Assembly: GCA_958496175.1 (NCBI GenBank) | Contig: OY292280.1 | Coordinates: 9,424,001-9,488,000, forward strand | Length of the DNA: 64,000 nucleotides | Origin: Sisyra terminalis | Taxonomy: Eukaryota; Arthropoda; Insecta; Neuroptera; Sisyridae | Direction: 5' to 3' | Part shown: positions 57,770-64,000 of the stretch, piece after piece | How positions within the stretch are numbered: the stretch's first letter is position 1 | How the letters are laid out: each line of letters begins with the position of its first letter | Program-made: the position numbers and the translations under genes | The notes under the pieces: generated by a model | What the model saw: only the letters and a program-made list of their open reading frames with translations | Databases searched by the model: none | What the model was told of the DNA's origin: nothing

Positions 57770-58290
57770 AAGTATATAGATGAAATTGATATTGATTCCT
57801 TATTCAAACGGTGTCCGTCTTAAGATGTTTTGAATATTTTCCTATTGCCAATAATTTTCATGCGTGCTTTTTGCATATTTAAGCTTCTACATATATACAC
57901 ATTATATTTTTAAAACACACATTTGACGGCTAAAACGCTAGTATTGAATATCTTCACAAATAATGGACGAAAATATTATTTTACATTGAAAGCTTTTCAC
58001 CAATGTCGACGTGAAGTTTTCCGACATATTTCGATAAAAGCGTTGCATTGTGATCGGTTATAATCGTTTTATATATTATAATCAGCGTGGGAATAAATCA
58101 ATGCGTCGCTAAATTCAATATCCATCGGCATTTCGGTTTTCAATTTCAAGCCATAAATTAAACTGGAAAAATACTCTATGAATGTATGGTACCTATACAA
58201 CTATATACCTTTTGTTAAGAACCATAACAATCTATTTAGAATTGAACATTTCAAACAATGTATATCCTTAAATATTTATTTTTTTGTTGT
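57770..58290. other. AT-rich intronic sequence
   Basis: I see nothing that I can assign. Confidence 0.4.
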
Positions 58291-58292
58291 TA

Positions 58293-58450
58293 TTTATCGT
58301 CGATTAATAACTGCCAAAGTTTTTAGCGATTCTAGGGTAACTAAAAAATCATAAATCGAGAAATATTGATGATCTGCTGGATATATGAATCGAACCCAAC
58401 ATCGACCAACTTCAAAGCGGTCACCTTGACCACTCGACCACCAATAGGTT
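58293..58450 (-). repeat. tRNA-derived SINE, minus strand
   Basis: On the minus strand the head is CTATTGGTGGTCGAGTGGTC with the B-box-like TTGGGTTCGATTC, followed by the body and the tail with GACGATAAATAACAAC. Confidence 0.75.
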
Positions 58451-58479
58451 TTCATTAAACTTATATTTGGCTACAAAGG

Positions 58480-58575
58480 CCTTAACTAACTCCACAGTTA
58501 ACAAAAATCCGTAAATCAGAAAGTATCAAAAATTTGCTGGATACGAGATTTGAACTTGTGAAATGTTAAATCACA
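58480..58575 (-). repeat. SINE fragment, minus strand
   Basis: Body sequence (GGATTTTTGTTAACTGTGGA in reverse orientation) and a B-box-like TTCAAATCTCG remain. The head is lost. Confidence 0.5.
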
Positions 58576-59740
58576 TCATCTAAGGGACCAATTCTGACCA
58601 CCAAAACAAGAAATTAGACGACCAATGTCACATGCAGTTATTGCATTGTTTTAAGCACTATATGGCATGTTGCACCGTCTTGTTGAAACCACATCCGTAT
58701 TGCTTATCAAAACGCAAAAGCTTTTTAGAATATTTTAGATAAAATCACTTTTATCAATGTTATTTAAGGTCAAAATTGAAATAAAAATAAAATATCGGTT
58801 CTTTTGATATTGGCAACGGAACATAGATTTTTGATTTCAAATAATCCTATTAAATTATTAAATCTTATTATTTAAAAGACCAATTCTGATTAGAAACCAA
58901 GAGAGAAGACGACGAATATCTCATGCACTTATTGTATGGATATATAATGGACTATATGGCATGTTACACCATCTTGTTGAAACCATATGTCGACCATATT
59001 CGTATTGCTTATCAAAACTCAAAGGTTTTTTAGAATGCTGTAGATAAAATCACTTTTATCAATATTATTAAAGGTCAAAGTTGAAATTAAAATAAAATAT
59101 CGGTTCTTTTGATATTGGCAATTGGACATAGATTTTTGATTTAAAATAATTCTCTTAAATTGTTAAATCTAATTATCTAAAAGACCAATTCTGATTAGAA
59201 AAAAATAGAGAAGACGACCAATATCTCATGCAGTTATTTTATGGATATATAATGGACAATATGGCGTGTTGCACCGTCTTGTTGAAACCATATGTCGACC
59301 ACATCCGTATTGGTTATCAAAACGCAAAGGCTTTTTAGAATGCATTAGATAAAATCACTTTTATCAATGTTAGTAAAGGTCAAAGTTGAAGTCAAATTAA
59401 AATATCGATTCTTTTGCTATTGGCAATTGGACATAGATTTTTGATTTCAAATAATCCTCTTAAATTGTTAAATCTCATTTTCTAAAAGACCAATTCTGAT
59501 TAGAAAAAAAGAGAGAAGACGACCAATATCTCATGCAGTTATTGTAAGGATATATAATGAACTATATGGCATGTTGCACCGTCTTGTTGAAACCATATGT
59601 TGACCACATCCGTAATGCTTATCAAAATTCAAAGATTTTTTAAAGTTTTTTTTGATAAAATAATTTTATCAATGTTATTTAATGTCAAAGTTGAAGTAAA
59701 ATTTTTTTTTTTGCTCTTGGTGGCCCTTTTTAATCAATGA
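58575..59740 (-). pseudogene. Tandem transposase fragments, about 303 bp x 4
   Basis: Four units carry, on the minus strand, WFQQDGATCHI or decayed forms (centred near 58680, 58977, 59282 and 59587), followed by NQNWS (about 100 bp downstream in the transposase direction). In full-length proteins this order is FQQDGATCH...NGDxNWPPRS. Each unit also contains non-coding parts (AAAATATCGGTTCTTTTGAT). Only this small part of the transposase is amplified. Whole-protein function is impossible. Confidence 0.65.
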
Positions 59741-59744
59741 AAAA

Positions 59745-61175
59745 ATTTAATGTAATGTTTTAAAAGTTTAATCTGTTACTAAAGAACAAAAATTTGATCT
59801 AAGCTTAATAATAATTTTTTAGTTAATTTGTGATAATTAAAGCTTTTTTTCTTTAGTCGATTAAAAAAATATTTCCACCATAATTCAATAAGTGCTAATT
59901 TATGTACCATTATTCCAATGATTTGGAACATATTTAAGGAAAATTTCTGTGTATATATTATCCTGAAATTACTATTATTAGCTATTATTGGGTTTCCATC
60001 AAGTGAAATATACTGCTTATACATGTAACATATATTTTAAATACATTTCAACATTTGTGTCAACATTAATTTAGTGTGATGTGGTGGTATGTAGTAAGTG
60101 GGGTTGACAACCCCTTCATTCATACCGGAGGAGGCATTTTCATGGCAATCGAAAATTTTCGAAAATTGTAACGAATTTTCTTGTTGGTGAAAGACTATGT
60201 TGGGTTTGAGGGGATGTGAGAGGGGTGAGAAAATGGGGGAAAATGGGTAGATGTAGATTTTTTTGTTTTGGAGAAAGTTGAAATCAAGGCGGGATATGGA
60301 GGGAATCCGGACCAGTTACGATAAATATTTGTTTAATTGTGCTCGGCTTAATTTCATGCTAAATGAGCTGACAATTTTCGCGTTGCCTGTGAACCCGCTT
60401 CGTATCCCGAATCCCGTTCTACATGGAGCGTTACTGACGCCGTTTCTAACAATAACATCAGGCAACATCAAACCAAACTAAAGCTAATTCGACCAAACGA
60501 AACGACGAACTGAATTGTTTAGTTACGAATGGACCAACAAACGGAATTCGAGGTTTGTCAGGGGTGAGAACGGCGTTGGGGATGAGTCGAGAGAGATCAG
60601 GGAATTAGTTGTGGTCAGTCACTGGTTCCCTATTAACAGGTTACAGTTGAACTGATCCTTCGGGAACATTTCACTACAAGCGTGGGCTAACTACCAACAG
60701 ACTGTTCATTCCGTTCCCGAAAGCTCGAATTCGTGCGCCGTGATTAAGAACCACCCCCCCCCCCCCTAATAACAGTCTCAGCAATGGAAGAATTCACCCA
60801 TTCTCAGTTTCGTTCCGCAGTCGCCGATGTTACCTTTCTGATTTATATCCGAAAATAAATGGTCGACAAATGTCTTCTCATTGAATGAAACAACCGAAAC
60901 AAACCACCATTAACGCCCGTCTCGTTGAAACTTTCAATCTACTATCCCAAAATCACCATCCCCCAAAACTCCCCGACAATTTATTCCCATCGAAAAAAGG
61001 CTACAATTTTCACCCTTTTAATAATTAAGCGGCAAATCAAATAACTCAACACGGTTACTATGTCGCTCGTTTTAATCCCAACGCAAACCATCAATTTTCA
61101 ACCCCAAAATCTATCTCAAGAAAAATTCAAAATAAGAATTTCCGGGGTGAAAATAACTAAAGCAAATTAATTAAA
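59745..61175. other. Unique intronic sequence, GC-richer at 60060-61100
   Basis: No exon is supported. A run of 13-14 C lies at about 60751-60765. The block is free of the repeats seen elsewhere and is a candidate conserved non-coding region. Confidence 0.4.
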
Positions 61176-61180
61176 AAAAC

Positions 61181-61345
61181 CCTACTAGTGGCCGAGTGGT
61201 CAAGGTAACCCCTTCAAAACTGATAGGTGTTAGATTCGATCCTCTTTTCGAGCAAATTATGGATTTACGAATTTTTAGTAACCCTAGAGTCGCTTAAGAC
61301 CTTAGTAGTTGTAAATTGACGGGAAATAACAATAAAAAAGCGGTG
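61181..61345 (+). repeat. tRNA-derived SINE
   Basis: The head CTAGTGGCCGAGTGGTCAAG and B-box-like TTAGATTCGATCC are present. The body contains CCTAGAGTCGCTTAAGACC and the tail GACGGGAAATAACAATAAAA. Confidence 0.8.
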
Positions 61346-61434
61346 GGTGTACTAAAGTTATACTTATTTCTCGTAATTAAAAAAACGTATTTTATCCAAT
61401 ACCATAGTATATTCCGGTAGTGCTTGAAATGGTA

Positions 61435-62998
61435 GGGGAGACTGGGTACAAAAGTAACAGCGGATCGAAAATAACAAATGCTTTCTAGGTTTATCCAATG
61501 GGAGCTAATTTAATCTATCATTTGAAAACCAGTAACTTTCCGTGAAATATTCACTTTCTAACAATGACACAACTGACAAATGACAAAAATTTACCATTGG
61601 AAGAAATCGATATAACAATTGAAACCAATGACAATAATCAGTTAGTTGAAAATTGAGGCAATACATATTATTTTTGTATTCTACTCAATTGGATGTGTTT
61701 ACAACTTTACATTCTTTATCCTCTGTATTTACTTCCATACTACATTTACGTATTAAGTAGGGGAGACTGGGTACAAAAGTAACAGCGGGTCGAAAGTAAC
61801 AAATGCTTTCTAGGTTTATCCAATGAGAGCTAATTTAATCTATCATTTGAAAACCAGTAACTTTCCGTGAAATATTCACTTTCTAACAATGACACAACTG
61901 ACAAATGACAAAAATTTACCATTGGAAAAAATCAATATAACAATTGAAACCAATGACAATAATCAGTTAGTTGAAAATTGAGGCAATACATATTATTTTT
62001 GTATTCTACTGAATTGGATGTGTTTACAACTTTATTATTGTTTATCCTCTGTATTTGCTTCCATACATACATTTACCTATTAAGTAGAGGAAACTGGGTA
62101 CAAAAGTAACGGCGGGTCGAAAGTAACAAATGCTTTCTAGGTTTATCCAATGGGTGAACCCCGCTTTGCTGCCATCAGGTGATAGCCTAGAGCACCCTCC
62201 TCAATCACATTAAGTCGACGCGTGCGCAGTGCGTTGTTAGGTTATATAATAGGACGTAATGTGTTTTAACGAGCCAAAAGTAAGTTTTTCGACGTTTTTT
62301 TTATTTATAGTTTACATAGTCGTAAAAAGATCATAGCAATCTAAATGTTTGCATATCCATTCTTGATTAGATAAATTGTACATTGTTTAAATTCATTTTT
62401 GTCTAGCACGTTCCGTTTTAAGGTTATGTTACACGTTTTATTAAAAATGAGAATGGGTACAAAAGTAACATAGCCCCCTGGGGTACAAAAGTAATATGTT
62501 ACTTTTGTCCTCGTAATGATTTTATTACTAACATCATATTTTTATGGATATCTACTTCAATAGAATGGTTTTCGATACATTTCCGTGCCGGTAGTTCTTC
62601 ATGCAGTAGTTTTTATGCGTTGTCGCGACATTTTATTGATTCTTAGCCTTCAAATATATATTTTTTGAGTATTTAAAATGCTGAATTTGGTTTATATCAT
62701 TAATATAAAGTCTTTCAATAAGTAATTTGTTGATTTATCTTGTACTATTGTTTTCATTAGCAACCCTTAGTAGTCTTGTTACTTTCGACCCGCCTACGTG
62801 GTCGAAAGTAACAACTGACAATTTTTTTTTAACTTTGTATTATTCATATAAACACACCATAATTTAATAAATCAATTTAATATTGTGAAGAACATGAACT
62901 AAATTTATATGTGGTTATATTCATTTAATGGCAATAATAACACCCAGCCAGAAATCAAGGTAAAAGTACAAATTGTTACTTTTGTACCCAGTCTCCCC
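61435..62998. mobile_element. TA-flanked composite element with tandem left end
   Basis: The left end is TA then GGGGAGACTGGGTACAAAAG. The right end is its inverted copy ending CAGTCTCCCC then TA (62999-63000). The left 325 bp is duplicated in tandem (61435-61757, 61760-62083) with a third partial start at 62086. The 850-bp interior (62155-62950) has more ACAAAAGTAAC and GTCGAAAGTAAC motifs but no transposase frame. It is probably a non-autonomous Tc1/mariner- or pogo-type element. Confidence 0.75.
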
Positions 62999-63000
62999 TA

Positions 63001-63430
63001 TATCAGTTAGTAGTTTGTGATATCTGAAATATGAAACAATTTTTACTTTAAATGTCTAAATAAGAGCAAATGAATGGTGGCAAAGTCAGAGAACAAATAA
63101 TGTAACACATTTATGTGAGTAATACATATAAAATAATTATTGTCTCAATTATCAACTAACTGATTGTTGTCGTTGGTTTCAACTGTCATTACGTTTTCAC
63201 TCAACTACCAATATTTGCTATTTGTTAGTTTTTTCAGTGTTGGGCTGTGAATATTTTCCAGAAAGTTACCAGTTTAAATAATAGATAAAATTTGTGGATC
63301 ATTTTCCTTTTAGCGACACCTATATCTGGTAATGATACATTTTCTACTATGTTTTTAATTTGATTTGTGATATCTTTCTTAATTCACTTCTAATATCGTA
63401 TAATTTGCTTGGTCGAGTTTTACCTTCTGG
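63001..63430. repeat. Inverted relatives of the 61435 and 56776 elements
   Basis: 63116-63190 is an inverted copy of the internal part of the 61435 unit (CAACTAACTGATTGTTGTCG). 63230-63420 resembles the 56776 element in inverse orientation (AGCGACACCTATATCTGGTA). Confidence 0.55.
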
Positions 63431-64000
63431 GGAGGTGATAGTTGTCGTAGGACCACTGATCCGATGACATGAATTTGTTAAGTAATTCCTGTGGTGAAGG
63501 TGGAACGTAATAAGGAGCAAATAAACCGGGAATCTGTGCACGACACTCTTTTTCCAGAGGTTAATAAACTGACCTTGAAAAAGGAGTACGTTTTCAAAAG
63601 TCATACGAAAAAGAAGGGGAAACCTTTACATTAAGGGTTCTTGTGATATCCCATGTATCAGTAGTAAAGATGGCTTGATGGCTTCTATTGTGAAAAATTC
63701 AGAATTAGGTGCTATTCAGACTTGAAAAAGATGGAGGAGGTTCTAGGAGATTGGAGGAGTTGGAGTTAAGAATTGGATACCAATTCGTAGGGTTGGTATC
63801 CAGATAGGAGTTTTTGCGTGACTATAGTGATCCTAGGAGTTAAAAATTAGTATATGGTAAAAGATTGTGGTTTTATTATACCATTTAAAATCATGATCGT
63901 AAGATGATCAATTTACTTTTATAGTGATCAATGATTATGTGCTTTCAAGATCTTTTAAATATCAGGATCTTATATTTTTATGACCAGAGAATTAATAAAA
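63431..64000. other. Unique intronic sequence to the window end
   Basis: No exon or repeat family is recognised. Confidence 0.4.

Noticed and set aside
60263..60481. 72-codon plus-strand frame in a GC-richer block
   Set aside because: No Ig features (no second Cys motif D-x-G-x-Y-x-C) and no acceptor/donor pair in phase.

Overview
The window is strongly AT-rich eukaryotic nuclear DNA, almost certainly from an insect. The evidence is an exon pair of an arthropod-type neuronal immunoglobulin gene (Dpr-interacting-protein, DIP, family), spliceosomal introns with canonical GT/AG sites, a DD34D mariner, Helitron and hAT ends, several non-LTR retrotransposon fragments and a tRNA-derived SINE family. 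I cannot fix the order or species from sequence alone. Nothing here looks bacterial or like a functional virus.

Genes. Only two host genes can be supported. On the minus strand at 4706-4065 lie the last exons of a gene I do not recognise. The final two exons join in phase, end in a stop codon and are followed by a doubled poly(A) signal. On the plus strand, 7400-7553 (start codon and signal peptide) and 10962-11068 (start of the first Ig domain) are two phase-compatible exons of a DIP-family cell-surface protein. The exon that should follow (the 'VAW...' half of the Ig domain) was not found in the remaining 53 kb. Most of the window is therefore best read as one very large intron.

Layout. 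1-2500: LINE remnants, one split by a foldback element with its target duplication intact. 4065-4706: unrecognised gene. 5330-6616: decayed mariner with TA duplication. 7400-11068: DIP exons, with foldback, SINE and a duplicated TnpB/Fanzor-like fragment in the intron. 11446-15300: two copies of a TTAA-flanked element, a foldback and a SINE with a hAT MITE inside it. 16400-22275: a 130-bp hairpin minisatellite in two blocks around a Helitron and a GC-richer unique island. 23600-28300: SINE and foldback copies and short duplications. 29793-31753: a 2-kb foldback. 32038-36430: a Jockey-type fragment inside inverted copies, then degenerate tandem repeats. 37978-38485: Helitron-like 5' part and tRNA-like segment, leading straight into a 6.5-kb satellite (38531-45034, unit about 494 bp, with a 4-unit higher-order period). 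46140-56396: more foldbacks, a LINE 3' fragment and tandem triplets. 57180-59740: tandem transposase fragments. 61435-62998: a TA-flanked composite element.

The main pattern beyond ordinary annotation is modular. Several foldback families with different ends, the satellite monomer and single-copy relatives share one short core, TTTTTTGTAGAGCRTTTAAT or close variants. Several also share a TTAATATTAATATTAAG block. This suggests one lineage of non-autonomous elements that diversified and, at one locus, turned into a satellite.
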